Below, one piece after another: positions 1-8,937 of a stretch of DNA of 45,589 nucleotides. Source of the stretch: RGIG2206 sp045579085 (GTDB lineage Bacteria > Bacillota > Clostridia > Oscillospirales > Acutalibacteraceae); NCBI GenBank assembly GCA_045579085.1, contig JAZNLO010000021.1, forward strand, positions 1-45,589, in the 5' to 3' direction. How positions within the stretch are numbered: position 1 is the stretch's first letter; each line of letters begins with the position of its first letter. The position numbers were made by a program, and so were the translations under genes. The notes beneath the pieces are model-generated. The model was given only the letters and a program-made list of their open reading frames with translations. It made no database searches and was not told the origin of the DNA.

Positions 1-154
1 CTCTATCGCAGATATGTTTTATTTAAGTGCCTCAGGCATTGTATCGTTCAAGGCTTTCTTATTCATTTTGAACGTAATTGCCGGTAACTCTGTTGGCGGC
101 ATGTTGCTGCCGATAATCAACGGTTGTGCAAAATGGGGGAATAAGAATGCCTAA
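1..154 (+). CDS. Formate/nitrite transporter (FNT family), C-terminal fragment
   Basis: This is the 3' end of a gene that begins before the window, read in the frame starting at base 2 and ending with TAA at 152-154. About 50 residues remain. They include an SIADMFY stretch followed by a glycine-bearing hydrophobic segment (LNVIAGNSVGGMLLP), which resembles the HSIANMF and NxxxxxxGNxxGG positions near the end of FocA-type channels. FNT proteins are pentameric inner-membrane channels for formate, nitrite or related monovalent acids. The reading frame overlaps the start of purN by 8 nt, so translation is probably coupled. Together with fhs at the operon end, this points to formate handling for purine synthesis. 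The family call rests on a short fragment. Confidence 0.6.
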   Translation, partial: SIADMFYLSASGIVSFKAFLFILNVIAGNSVGGMLLPIINGCAKWGNKNA

Positions 155-758
155 CTCAAAAGCTAAGATTGCTGTTTTGGTTTCGGGCGGAGGTACAAAC
201 CTTCAGGCAATACTTGATGCGCAAAACAGCGGCATAATTGCAAGCGGCGAGGTATCTTTGGTTGTATCAAACAATTCTAACGCGTATGCGCTTGAGCGTG
301 CCAAGCTTGCTGGCGTTCAGTCCTTGACATTAACACGCAAGGAGTGCGGCTCTCAGGAATTGTTTGAGGATAGGCTGATTGAGATATTGGATTCTAACAA
401 GATTGATTTAATTGTTCTTGCAGGATTTATGTCGATACTCAGTGAGAAGTTTACAAACCATTTTGATAAAAGAATCATTAACGTGCACCCATCGTTAATA
501 CCGTCGTTTTGCGGTGCGGGATTTTATGGACTCAGAGTTCACGAAGCTGCATTGAGCAAAGGCGTTAAGGTAACCGGTGCAACTGTGCACTATGTAAACG
601 AAATCCCTGATGGTGGCGAAATAATAATGCAAAAAGCGGTTGAGGTTGCACCTGATGATACACCGGAATCGCTTCAAAAGCGTGTTATGGAGCAGGCGGA
701 ATGGATTATACTCCCGTTGGCAGTTGAAAAGATATCCGCAGAAATTATTTCTAAATAA
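147..758 (+). CDS. purN: Phosphoribosylglycinamide formyltransferase 1 (GART)
   Basis: PurN transfers a formyl group from 10-formyl-tetrahydrofolate to GAR, giving FGAR, the third step of de novo purine synthesis in the cytoplasm. The 203-residue length is normal. The N-terminal SGGGTNLQA phosphate-binding loop is at about residues 13-21. The catalytic triad fits Asn112 and His114 (in INVHPSLIPS) and Asp155 (in PDGGEII). I chose ATG 147, preceded by a GGGGG run at 135-139, over an in-frame GTG at 126 that would run further into the upstream gene. The start lies inside the end of the FNT frame (ATGCCTAA overlap). The next gene follows after 15 nt. Confidence 0.95.
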   Translation: MPNSKAKIAVLVSGGGTNLQAILDAQNSGIIASGEVSLVVSNNSNAYALERAKLAGVQSLTLTRKECGSQELFEDRLIEILDSNKIDLIVLAGFMSILSEKFTNHFDKRIINVHPSLIPSFCGAGFYGLRVHEAALSKGVKVTGATVHYVNEIPDGGEIIMQKAVEVAPDDTPESLQKRVMEQAEWIILPLAVEKISAEIISK

Positions 759-773
759 GAGAGGTATATACAT

Positions 774-1493
774 ATGGACATTTATAAGATTAATGACATA
801 GCAGAGCTGATTAAGGATAACTCCTATGTTGGTCGCGGTATAGTTATCGGCAAAACCGAAGATGGAAGCAAAGCTTGCGCTGCTTATTTTATAATGGGTA
901 GAAGTGCAAACTCCAGAAACAGAGTTTTCACAGAAAAGAACAACGAAATCTTTACAGAGCCTTTTGATGCTTCTAAGGTAGAGGACCCAAGTCTTATTAT
1001 TTACGCAGCAGTTCGCCAGTTTGAAAACAACCTCATTGTTACTAACGGCGACCAGACTGATACTATCTATGATGGCATTAAGAGCGGCAAGAGCTTTAGT
1101 GATTCTCTTGTTTGCCGTGAGTTTGAGCCTGATGCGCCCAACCTTACACCCAGAATCAGCGGTATGCTTACCTTTGCTGACAACGATTTCACTTATCAGA
1201 TGAGTATTCTCAAGAGCATTGATGCTGAGGGTAGTGACTGTGCTCGTTACACATTCAGCTATCCCTCTAAGGCAGGACTTGGCCACTTTATTCACACCTA
1301 TGTTTGCGACGGCAATCCCATCCCTACATTTCAGGGAGAGCCTGAGAGAGTTGCAATCGACAGTGACATTGATACTTTCACTGACAAGCTTTGGAACGCT
1401 CTAGATAATGATAACAAAATATCTCTCTATGTCCGTTATGTTGACCTTGCAAGCGGCGAAGCTGAAAGCCGCCTGATAAATAAGAATAAATAA
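774..1493 (+). CDS. purO: IMP cyclohydrolase, archaeal PurO-like family
   Basis: This 239-residue protein resembles the PurO-type IMP cyclohydrolase family first described in archaea, not the MGS-like cyclohydrolase half of ordinary bacterial PurH. The tell-tale region is near the N-terminus: a YVGRGIVIG strand, then AYFIMGRSANSRNR, which holds the family's conserved Gly, Arg, Ser and Asn residues. The expected reaction is ring closure of FAICAR to IMP, the last step of the pathway. It sits between purN and a formyltransferase-only purH, so the two genes together replace bifunctional PurH. A GAGAGG ribosome binding site precedes ATG 774. It is slightly longer than archaeal PurO (about 200 residues). 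Family assignment comes from motif memory; function is supported strongly by context. Confidence 0.85.
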   Translation: MDIYKINDIAELIKDNSYVGRGIVIGKTEDGSKACAAYFIMGRSANSRNRVFTEKNNEIFTEPFDASKVEDPSLIIYAAVRQFENNLIVTNGDQTDTIYDGIKSGKSFSDSLVCREFEPDAPNLTPRISGMLTFADNDFTYQMSILKSIDAEGSDCARYTFSYPSKAGLGHFIHTYVCDGNPIPTFQGEPERVAIDSDIDTFTDKLWNALDNDNKISLYVRYVDLASGEAESRLINKNK

Positions 1494-1505
1494 GGAGAAT
1501 TCAAA

Positions 1506-2690
1506 ATGAAAGAGTTTGAACTTAAATATGGCTGTAACCCTAACCAGAAGCCTTCAAAAATCTATATGCACGACGGTAGCGACCTTCCGATAGAGATTTT
1601 GTGCGGTCGTCCCGGATTCATCAATTTTCTTGATGCTTTCAACTCTTGGCAGCTTGTTATGGAGCTTAAAAAGGCTTTGGGACTCCCTGCTGTAACTTCA
1701 TTCAAGCACGTTAGCCCCACTTCTGCTGCAGTTGGCGTTAAGTTGCCCGAAAAGCTTAAGAAGGCTTGCTTTGTTGATGATATTGAGGACTTAGACGATT
1801 CTTTGTTGGCTTGCGCTTACGCAAGAGCAAGAGGAACAGACCGTATGTGCTCGTTTGGTGACTGGGTTGCTCTTTCTGATGTTTGCGACGTTACAACTGC
1901 AAAATTAATCAAGCGTGAGGTTTCAGACGGTGTTATCGCACCCGGTTATGAGCCTGAAGCCCTTGAGATACTTAAATCTAAGAGAAACGGCAATTACAAC
2001 ATCGTTAAGATTTCTCCTGACTATGTGCCTGCTGCAATTGAAACCAAACAGGTTTTCGGTATTACATTTGAGCAGGGAAGAAACAATTTTGAAATCAATC
2101 GTGAATTGCTTTCAAACATTGTAACAGCTAATAAGGAACTTCCTGAAAGCGCAATTAGAGATTTAATTGTTGCTTTAATCACTCTTAAATACACTCAGTC
2201 CAACTCGGTTTGCTACGCTGTTGACGGTCAGGCAATCGGTGTTGGAGCAGGTCAGCAGTCCAGAATCCACTGCACACGTCTTGCAGGCACTAAGGCTGAT
2301 ACTTGGTTCTTGCGTCAGGCAGATAAGGTGCTGGAGCTTCCTTTCAAGGAAGACATCGGACGTCCTGAGCGTGACAATGTTATTGATGGATATATCAATC
2401 AGAACGAGGAAGATGTTTGCGCAGACGGCAACTGGCAGAAATACTTTACACGTCAGCCTGAGCCATTTACCAGAGAAGAGCAGAAAGCATATCTTGAAAC
2501 AATTGACGGCGTTGCTCTCGGCTCTGACGCATTTTTCCCGTTCAGCGATAATATTGAAAGAGCTTATCGCAGCGGCGTAAAGTACATCGCTGAGCCTGGC
2601 GGCTCAATCCGTGATGATGCTGTTATTGAATGCTGTGACAAATATAATATGGCTATGGCATTCACAGGAATGAGACTTTTCCATCACTAA
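1506..2690 (+). CDS. purH: AICAR formyltransferase, stand-alone PurH C-terminal domain
   Basis: This enzyme formylates AICAR with 10-formyl-THF to give FAICAR. The protein is 394 residues and starts directly in the AICARFT domain (LKYGCNPNQ at residues 6-14), so it lacks the roughly 200-residue MGS-like IMP cyclohydrolase domain of the usual bifunctional PurH (about 510 residues). The catalytic Lys-His pair is visible as K67-H68 in TSFKHVSPTSAAVG. It is not a truncated pseudogene: the start has an AAGGAG site at 1492-1497, the frame is intact and the missing activity is provided by the PurO-like gene 12 nt upstream. A 21-nt spacer with an AAGGAG site leads to purD. Confidence 0.93.
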   Translation: MKEFELKYGCNPNQKPSKIYMHDGSDLPIEILCGRPGFINFLDAFNSWQLVMELKKALGLPAVTSFKHVSPTSAAVGVKLPEKLKKACFVDDIEDLDDSLLACAYARARGTDRMCSFGDWVALSDVCDVTTAKLIKREVSDGVIAPGYEPEALEILKSKRNGNYNIVKISPDYVPAAIETKQVFGITFEQGRNNFEINRELLSNIVTANKELPESAIRDLIVALITLKYTQSNSVCYAVDGQAIGVGAGQQSRIHCTRLAGTKADTWFLRQADKVLELPFKEDIGRPERDNVIDGYINQNEEDVCADGNWQKYFTRQPEPFTREEQKAYLETIDGVALGSDAFFPFSDNIERAYRSGVKYIAEPGGSIRDDAVIECCDKYNMAMAFTGMRLFHH

Positions 2691-2711
2691 GTCACTAAGG
2701 AGATTTACCAT

Positions 2712-3980
2712 ATGAAAATAATGGTAGTTGGTAGCGGCGGCAGAGAACACGCTATCATAAAAAAATTAAAAGAGAACACTTCAATCAGCGAAATTTTTGC
2801 TTTGCCGGGTAATGGCGGAATTGCTAATGATGCAACCTGTGTTGATATTAGTGCGACCGACCTTGATGGTGTTGTGAATTTTGCTGTTGAAAACAAAATA
2901 GAATATGCAGTTGTTGCACCTGATGACCCGCTCGTACTCGGTTTGGTTGACTTGCTTGAGGAAAAGGGCATACCCTGTTTTGGGCCAAGAAAGAACGCGG
3001 CTATAATTGAGGGAAGCAAGGTTTTCTCTAAGAATTTGATGAAGAAATATTCAATCCCTACCGCTTCTTACGAAACCTTTGATAATGTTGATGCGGCGCT
3101 CGAATACCTTAAAACTGCGCCTATTCCAACAGTTATCAAGGCTGACGGTCTTGCGCTTGGTAAGGGCGTTATAATCGCTCAGACAAGGCAAGAAGCTATG
3201 GATGCAGTTGTTTCCATTATGCAGGATAAGCAGTTTGGCAAAAGCGGAGATAACATTGTTATTGAGGAGTTCTTAACCGGACCTGAGGTATCCGTTTTGT
3301 CGTTTACAGACGGTAATGTTGTTGTTCCTATGATTTCATCTATGGACCACAAGCGTGCAGGAGATAACGATACTGGGCTTAATACAGGCGGTATGGGAAC
3401 AATTGCGCCTAACCCGTATTACAGCAAGGATATTGCTGAGGAATGTATGAAAACCATATTCCTGCCCACAATTCAGGCTATGAAGGCAGAGGGACGTACA
3501 TTCAAGGGTTGCTTGTATTTTGGACTTATGCTCACCGAAAACGGACCAAAGGTTATTGAGTACAACTGCCGTTTCGGCGACCCTGAAACACAGGTTGTTT
3601 TGCCTTTGCTTGAAAGCGATTTGTTTACTGTAATGCAATCTGTTACGAATGAAACATTGGCAGAAACTGAGGTTAAATTCAGCGAAAACAGCGCTGCTTG
3701 CGTGATTATGGCGTCTGAGGGGTATCCTGTTTCATATGAAAAAGGTTATGAAATTAACATTCCTGTTGAAGCTTTGTCTAATGTATACGTTGCAGGCGCA
3801 AAGCTTGATAATGGAAAGCTTGTTACGTCAGGCGGACGTGTTCTTGGCGTAACTGCAGTTGAAAAAGAACTTAAAACTGCAATTCATTGCGCATATAATT
3901 TGGTTGATTCAATTAAGTTTGACAATGCGTTTTTCAGAAGTGATATCGGTAACAAAGCATTAAAAGCTCTGGAGGATTAA
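2712..3980 (+). CDS. purD: Phosphoribosylamine-glycine ligase (GARS)
   Basis: PurD joins phosphoribosylamine and glycine using ATP to form GAR. It is 422 residues, typical of the ATP-grasp GARS family. The N-terminal Rossmann-like start is MKIMVVGSGGREHAI and is followed by LPGNGG. The ATP-grasp core includes KADGLALGKGV and, further on, EYNCRFGDPETQ, which carries the metal-binding Glu, Asn and Asp residues. ATG 2712 is preceded by AAGGAG at 2697-2702. The stop lies two bases before the purL start, so the two are probably translationally coupled. Glycine for this step could come from the glyA product encoded later in the same operon. Confidence 0.97.
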   Translation: MKIMVVGSGGREHAIIKKLKENTSISEIFALPGNGGIANDATCVDISATDLDGVVNFAVENKIEYAVVAPDDPLVLGLVDLLEEKGIPCFGPRKNAAIIEGSKVFSKNLMKKYSIPTASYETFDNVDAALEYLKTAPIPTVIKADGLALGKGVIIAQTRQEAMDAVVSIMQDKQFGKSGDNIVIEEFLTGPEVSVLSFTDGNVVVPMISSMDHKRAGDNDTGLNTGGMGTIAPNPYYSKDIAEECMKTIFLPTIQAMKAEGRTFKGCLYFGLMLTENGPKVIEYNCRFGDPETQVVLPLLESDLFTVMQSVTNETLAETEVKFSENSAACVIMASEGYPVSYEKGYEINIPVEALSNVYVAGAKLDNGKLVTSGGRVLGVTAVEKELKTAIHCAYNLVDSIKFDNAFFRSDIGNKALKALED

Positions 3981-3982
3981 TA

Positions 3983-6900
3983 ATGGTTTATAGGATATAT
4001 GTAGAAAAGAAAAAGAATCTTGCCGCAGAAGCAAAGACTCTTCTTAACGATGCTAATGCTTTGCTGGGTATCAAGAGCTTGAAAGACGTAAGAGTTATCA
4101 ATCGTTATGACGCAGAGAACATTTCTGAGGAGTTGTTTGATTATGCTGTAAACACTGTATTCTCAGAGCCACAGCTTGATATTGCAACCTCTGAAATCGA
4201 TACCGATGGCGCTATTGTATTTGCTGTGGAATTCTTGCCCGGTCAGTTTGACCAACGTGCTGATTCTGCTGCTCAGTGTATTCAGATTATCTCTCAGGGT
4301 GAGCGTCCGTTGATTCGCTCAGCAAAGGTTTATGCTCTTTATGGCGACCTGTCTGAGTCTGATATTACTGAGATTAAAAAGTACGTTATTAACCCCGTTG
4401 AAGCCAGAGAGGCTGCACTTGATAAGCCTGAAACTTTAAAGGTTAATTATGAGATACCCACCAGTGTTAAGACTTTAGACGGCTTCCTTAACCTTGATAG
4501 AGAGGCTTTGGAGAAGTTTGTTGCGGATTACGGTCTTGCAATGGATACTGATGATATTAAGTTCTGTCAGGATTATTTTAAATCAGAGAAAAGAGACCCA
4601 ACTATCACTGAAATCAGAATGATAGATACATATTGGTCTGACCATTGCCGTCACACCACGTTTTTGACTGTTATTGATGACGTTAAATTCGAGGATAATC
4701 TGCTTCAGGACGCTTACAATGAATACTTGGCTGTAAGGAATGAACTTGGCAGAACAAAGCCGATTTGCCTTATGGATATTGCTACTATCGCTGTTAAGTA
4801 TCTTAAAAAGCACGGAAAGCTTGATAATCTTGATGAGTCTGAAGAAATCAATGCTTGCACAGTTAAGATTGAGATTGAGGTAGATGGCGTTAAAGAGCCT
4901 TGGTTGCTCTTATTTAAAAATGAAACTCATAATCATCCCACTGACATTGAGCCCTTTGGTGGCGCTGCTACCTGTATCGGTGGCGCTATAAGGGACCCGC
5001 TTTCAGGTCGTTCATATGTTTACGGCGCTATGCGTGTAACCGGTGCTGCAGACCCGACAGTGCCTGTAAGCGAAACCATAGCCGGCAAATTGCCGCAGAG
5101 AAAAATTGTAACAACTGCTGCTGCTGGATATTCATCATACGGCAACCAAATTGGTCTTGCAACAGGTGTTGTTGACGAGATTTATCATCCCGGTTATGCT
5201 GCAAAGCGAATGGAGATAGGTGCAGTTATTGCTGCTGCTCCCGCTGAAAATGTACGCAGAGAGGTGCCGTCACCCGATGATGTTGTTATTCTCTTGGGCG
5301 GCAGCACAGGTCGCGACGGAATAGGTGGCGCTACAGGCTCATCTAAGGCTCACAACGCTCATTCTGTTGAAACCTGCGGTGCAGAGGTACAAAAGGGTAA
5401 TGCTCCTGAGGAGCGCAAGCTTCAGCGTTTGTTCCGCAACAAAACCGCTTGCAGAATGATTAAGCGCTGCAACGACTTTGGCGCAGGCGGTGTTTCAGTT
5501 GCTATCGGAGAGCTTGCTGACGGTCTTGAGATTGACCTTAATGCAGTTCCTAAAAAGTATGAGGGACTTGACGGCACTGAGCTTGCTATTTCCGAGTCAC
5601 AGGAGCGTATGGCAGTTGTTGTTGAGCGTGAAAATGTTGACGCTTTCTTAAAACTTGCCAACGATGAAAATCTTCAGGCTTGTGTGGTTGCTGTTATAAA
5701 AGAAGAGCCCAGACTTGTTATGAAGTGGAACGGCAATAAGATTGTTGATATCAGCAGAGAATTTTTGAACTCTAACGGCGCTGATAAGCACGTTGTAGTT
5801 GCACCCGCAAGTCCTGAGTCGATTGATAAGCAAGTTAGCGGTACTTTCACCGAAAACTTCAAAAAAATGGCGAGTGACCTTAACATATGCTCTAAGCGCG
5901 GACTTGCTGAACGCTTTGACTCCACAATCGGTGCAGGTACTGTTCTTATGCCGTTTGGCGGAGAACGTCAGCTTACTCCGATTCAAGCTATGGTGCAGAA
6001 AATTTCTGTAGAAAAGAAGCACACAGACGATTGCTCGCTTATGGCTTGGGGTTATAACCCATTCATTACTGAAAAGAGCCCCTATCACGGAGCATATTTG
6101 GCTGTTGTTGAATCTGTTTGCAAGCTTATTGCAACAGGTGCTGAGTTTAAGGATGTTTACCTTACTTTCCAAGAGTATTTTGAAAGACTTGGAAGCGACG
6201 CTAAGCGTTGGGGTAAGCCGTTAGCAGCTTTGCTTGGTGCGTTTAAAGCACAGATTGAGCTTGGTATCGGCTCGATTGGCGGTAAGGACTCAATGAGTGG
6301 CTCGTTCGAGGATTTAGACGTTCCGCCTACGCTTGTTTCCTTTGCTGTTACAACTGAAAAGACTAATGATATTGTTTCAAACGAGTTTAAATCAGCAGGC
6401 AACAAGGTAATACTATTAAAGGCTGAACTTGATGATAATAAGCTTCCCAAAACCGAATCTTTACTCAAGTTGTTTGATAAGGTTACAGAGCTTATGCGCT
6501 CAGGAAAGGCGGTTTCTTGCTATACTCCGGGAATTGGCGGTATAGCTGAAGCTGTAATGAAGATGGCATTCGGTAACGGATTTGGATTTAAGTTTAACGA
6601 TTGCTTGGCAGTTGATGATATTTTTGGTTACAACTATGCTTCTTTTGTTCTTGAAGTAACAGATAATTGTAACGACGGTGAAGTTATCGGTGTAGTAACT
6701 GATGACGGCGCATTTACTCTTGGCGATGAATCAATCAGCGCTGAGGACGTATTGAAGCTCTATGAGGATAAGCTTGAGGGCGTTTACAGCTGCAATATTC
6801 CTGATACTAATTCGGCTGTTGAGAACTTCTCTTATGAGGCCAAATCTTATCCTACTGTGAATATCAAGGTTGCAAAGCCAAAGGTTCTCATTCCTGCGTT

Positions 6901-7672
6901 TCCGGGTACAAACTGTGAATATGATAGTGCTAAGGTTATGCGTGATGCAGGTGCCGAGCCTGAGATTATAGTTATAAATAACCTTACATCTTCAAGTATT
7001 CAGGCATCTGTTGAAGCTTTTGCAAGCAAAATTAAGGATGCTCAGATGATATTCATACCCGGCGGATTTTCCGGTGGTGATGAGCCTGACGGAAGCGGTA
7101 AGTTTATAACTGCATTCTTCCGCAACGCTGCTATTAAAGAGGGTGTAACAGACCTTCTTGATAACCGTGACGGACTTATGTGCGGTATTTGCAACGGCTT
7201 CCAGGCATTGATTAAGCTTGGACTTGTTCCATACGGAAAAATCATCGATACCGATGAATCTTGCCCAACCTTAACATTCAACACTATTGCTCGACATCAA
7301 TCACGTATTGTACGCACCAGAATAGCATCTAACAAGTCGCCTTGGCTTTCACTGATGAATGTTGGCGATGTTGTTAATGTTCCGATTTCACACGGTGAGG
7401 GACGTTTCCTTGCTGATGAAGTGCTTATCAAAAAGCTTGCTGAAAACGGTCAGATTGCTACACAGTATGTTGATTTTGACTCAAACGCAACTTCAGATGT
7501 TCGTTTTAATCCCAACAACTCTATGTATGCTATTGAGGGTATAACTTCACCCGACGGCAGAGTTTTCGGTAAGATGGGTCACAGCGAAAGAATCGGCAGT
7601 GGTCTTTACAAGAATGTTCCGGCTAACTATGATATTCGTATGTTTGCAGCTGCTGTTAAGTATTTCAAATAA
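3983..7672 (+). CDS. purL: Phosphoribosylformylglycinamidine synthase, single-chain clostridial type
   Basis: PurL converts FGAR, glutamine and ATP to FGAM. At 1229 residues it is the single-chain form with the glutaminase built in, unlike the PurL/PurQ/PurS complex of Bacillus. The order is a PurS-like N-terminal part, two AIR-synthase-type halves (including the HCRHTTF and NETHNHPT motifs) and a C-terminal class I glutaminase domain that begins near KVLIPAFPGTNCEYD. The nucleophile is Cys1070 in MCGICNGFQ; His1137 and Glu1139 in SHGEGRF complete the triad. ATG 3983 follows purD by two bases with GGAGG inside the purD end. No internal break was seen. Confidence 0.97.
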   Translation: MVYRIYVEKKKNLAAEAKTLLNDANALLGIKSLKDVRVINRYDAENISEELFDYAVNTVFSEPQLDIATSEIDTDGAIVFAVEFLPGQFDQRADSAAQCIQIISQGERPLIRSAKVYALYGDLSESDITEIKKYVINPVEAREAALDKPETLKVNYEIPTSVKTLDGFLNLDREALEKFVADYGLAMDTDDIKFCQDYFKSEKRDPTITEIRMIDTYWSDHCRHTTFLTVIDDVKFEDNLLQDAYNEYLAVRNELGRTKPICLMDIATIAVKYLKKHGKLDNLDESEEINACTVKIEIEVDGVKEPWLLLFKNETHNHPTDIEPFGGAATCIGGAIRDPLSGRSYVYGAMRVTGAADPTVPVSETIAGKLPQRKIVTTAAAGYSSYGNQIGLATGVVDEIYHPGYAAKRMEIGAVIAAAPAENVRREVPSPDDVVILLGGSTGRDGIGGATGSSKAHNAHSVETCGAEVQKGNAPEERKLQRLFRNKTACRMIKRCNDFGAGGVSVAIGELADGLEIDLNAVPKKYEGLDGTELAISESQERMAVVVERENVDAFLKLANDENLQACVVAVIKEEPRLVMKWNGNKIVDISREFLNSNGADKHVVVAPASPESIDKQVSGTFTENFKKMASDLNICSKRGLAERFDSTIGAGTVLMPFGGERQLTPIQAMVQKISVEKKHTDDCSLMAWGYNPFITEKSPYHGAYLAVVESVCKLIATGAEFKDVYLTFQEYFERLGSDAKRWGKPLAALLGAFKAQIELGIGSIGGKDSMSGSFEDLDVPPTLVSFAVTTEKTNDIVSNEFKSAGNKVILLKAELDDNKLPKTESLLKLFDKVTELMRSGKAVSCYTPGIGGIAEAVMKMAFGNGFGFKFNDCLAVDDIFGYNYASFVLEVTDNCNDGEVIGVVTDDGAFTLGDESISAEDVLKLYEDKLEGVYSCNIPDTNSAVENFSYEAKSYPTVNIKVAKPKVLIPAFPGTNCEYDSAKVMRDAGAEPEIIVINNLTSSSIQASVEAFASKIKDAQMIFIPGGFSGGDEPDGSGKFITAFFRNAAIKEGVTDLLDNRDGLMCGICNGFQALIKLGLVPYGKIIDTDESCPTLTFNTIARHQSRIVRTRIASNKSPWLSLMNVGDVVNVPISHGEGRFLADEVLIKKLAENGQIATQYVDFDSNATSDVRFNPNNSMYAIEGITSPDGRVFGKMGHSERIGSGLYKNVPANYDIRMFAAAVKYFK

Positions 7673-7687
7673 GTGATGGAGGGCATT

Positions 7688-8923
7688 ATGAATTTTTTTG
7701 AAGAACTGAAAAACTTTGATGCTGATGTTGCCGCTGCTTGCGAGAAGGAACTGCTTCGTCAGCGCCAAAACATTGAGCTTATCGCAAGCGAGAATATTGT
7801 TTCTAAAGCAGTTTTACTCGCTGCTGGCGGAGTTCTTACTAACAAATACGCTGAGGGCTATCCCGGAAAGAGATATTACGGCGGCTGTCAGTGTGTTGAT
7901 ATCGTCGAGGAGATTGCCAGAAACAGAGCTAAGGAGCTTTTCGGCGCTGAACACGCTAATGTTCAGCCTCACTCAGGCGCATCTGCTAACTTGGCTGTAT
8001 TCTTTGCGCTTCTTAATCCGGGCGATACTGTTATGGGTATGAATCTTCAACAAGGCGGACATTTGTCGCATGGCTCTCCTGTGAATATTTCAGGTAAATA
8101 TTTCAATGTTGTTCCTTATGGTGTAAACAAGGAAACTGAAATGATTGACTATGACGATATGCTCAGAATTGCTAAAGAATGTAAGCCTAAAATGATTGTT
8201 GTTGGTGCAAGCGCATATTCACGAGTTATTGACTTTAAGCGTTGCCGTGAAATTGCTGATGAGGTTGGAGCATATCTGATGGTAGATATGGCTCATATCG
8301 CAGGCTTGATTGCTGCGGGCGTGCATCCGTCACCTGTGCCGTATGCAGACGTGGTTACAACAACCACACATAAGACCTTGCGCGGTCCAAGAGGCGGTTT
8401 GATTCTTTGCAAAGAACAATACGCTAAGCAGATTGATAAGGCTATTTTTCCGGGCGTTCAGGGCGGTCCGCTGATGCACATCATTGCGGCTAAGGCTGTT
8501 GCGCTTGGCGAGGCTATGACTGATGAGTTCAAAGCATACGGAAAGCAGATTGTAAGTAATGCTGCTGTACTTTGCGAAGAACTCAAAAACAGGGGAGTGG
8601 ATATTGTTTCAGGCGGAACTGATAACCACCTGATGCTCCTTAATCTCCTAAATAAAAACATTACCGGTAAAGAGCTTGAAGCAAGACTCGATGAAGTTCA
8701 TATTACCGCTAATAAAAACACTATTCCTAATGACCCTGCAAGCCCATTTGTTACAAGTGGACTCAGAATCGGTACACCGGCAGTAACAACCAGAGGCTTC
8801 AAGGAGCCTGAAATGAAGTTGATAGCAGGATATATCAGCGATATTATTGATGATTTTGATGCTAACAAGGCTCGTGTGTCAGATGAAGTACAGGAATTAT
8901 GCTCAAAATTTCCTATTTATTAA
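7688..8923 (+). CDS. glyA: Serine hydroxymethyltransferase
   Basis: GlyA is the cytoplasmic PLP enzyme that interconverts serine plus THF with glycine plus 5,10-methylene-THF. The protein is 411 residues, the family's normal size. Landmarks are ELIASEN at about 30-36, YAEGYPGKRYYGG at 54-66, the HSGASAN loop near 95-101 and the PLP lysine K229 in TTTTHKTLRGPRGG. I chose ATG 7688 because GGAGGG lies four bases upstream; in-frame GTG 7673 and ATG 7676 would place the start on top of that site. It lies between purL and fhs, supplying glycine for PurD and one-carbon units for PurN and PurH. Confidence 0.97.
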   Translation: MNFFEELKNFDADVAAACEKELLRQRQNIELIASENIVSKAVLLAAGGVLTNKYAEGYPGKRYYGGCQCVDIVEEIARNRAKELFGAEHANVQPHSGASANLAVFFALLNPGDTVMGMNLQQGGHLSHGSPVNISGKYFNVVPYGVNKETEMIDYDDMLRIAKECKPKMIVVGASAYSRVIDFKRCREIADEVGAYLMVDMAHIAGLIAAGVHPSPVPYADVVTTTTHKTLRGPRGGLILCKEQYAKQIDKAIFPGVQGGPLMHIIAAKAVALGEAMTDEFKAYGKQIVSNAAVLCEELKNRGVDIVSGGTDNHLMLLNLLNKNITGKELEARLDEVHITANKNTIPNDPASPFVTSGLRIGTPAVTTRGFKEPEMKLIAGYISDIIDDFDANKARVSDEVQELCSKFPIY

Positions 8924-8937
8924 GGAGGATTTAAAAA

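Noticed and set aside
495..1295. A 266-codon open frame on the minus strand across purN and the PurO-like gene
   Set aside because: It spans two well-supported plus-strand genes and reads as low-complexity Cys/Ser/Leu-rich sequence without family motifs.
1506..2690. Possible truncation or pseudogene of purH
   Set aside because: The frame is intact, has a good ribosome site and starts exactly at the AICARFT domain; the missing cyclohydrolase is provided by the adjacent PurO-like gene.
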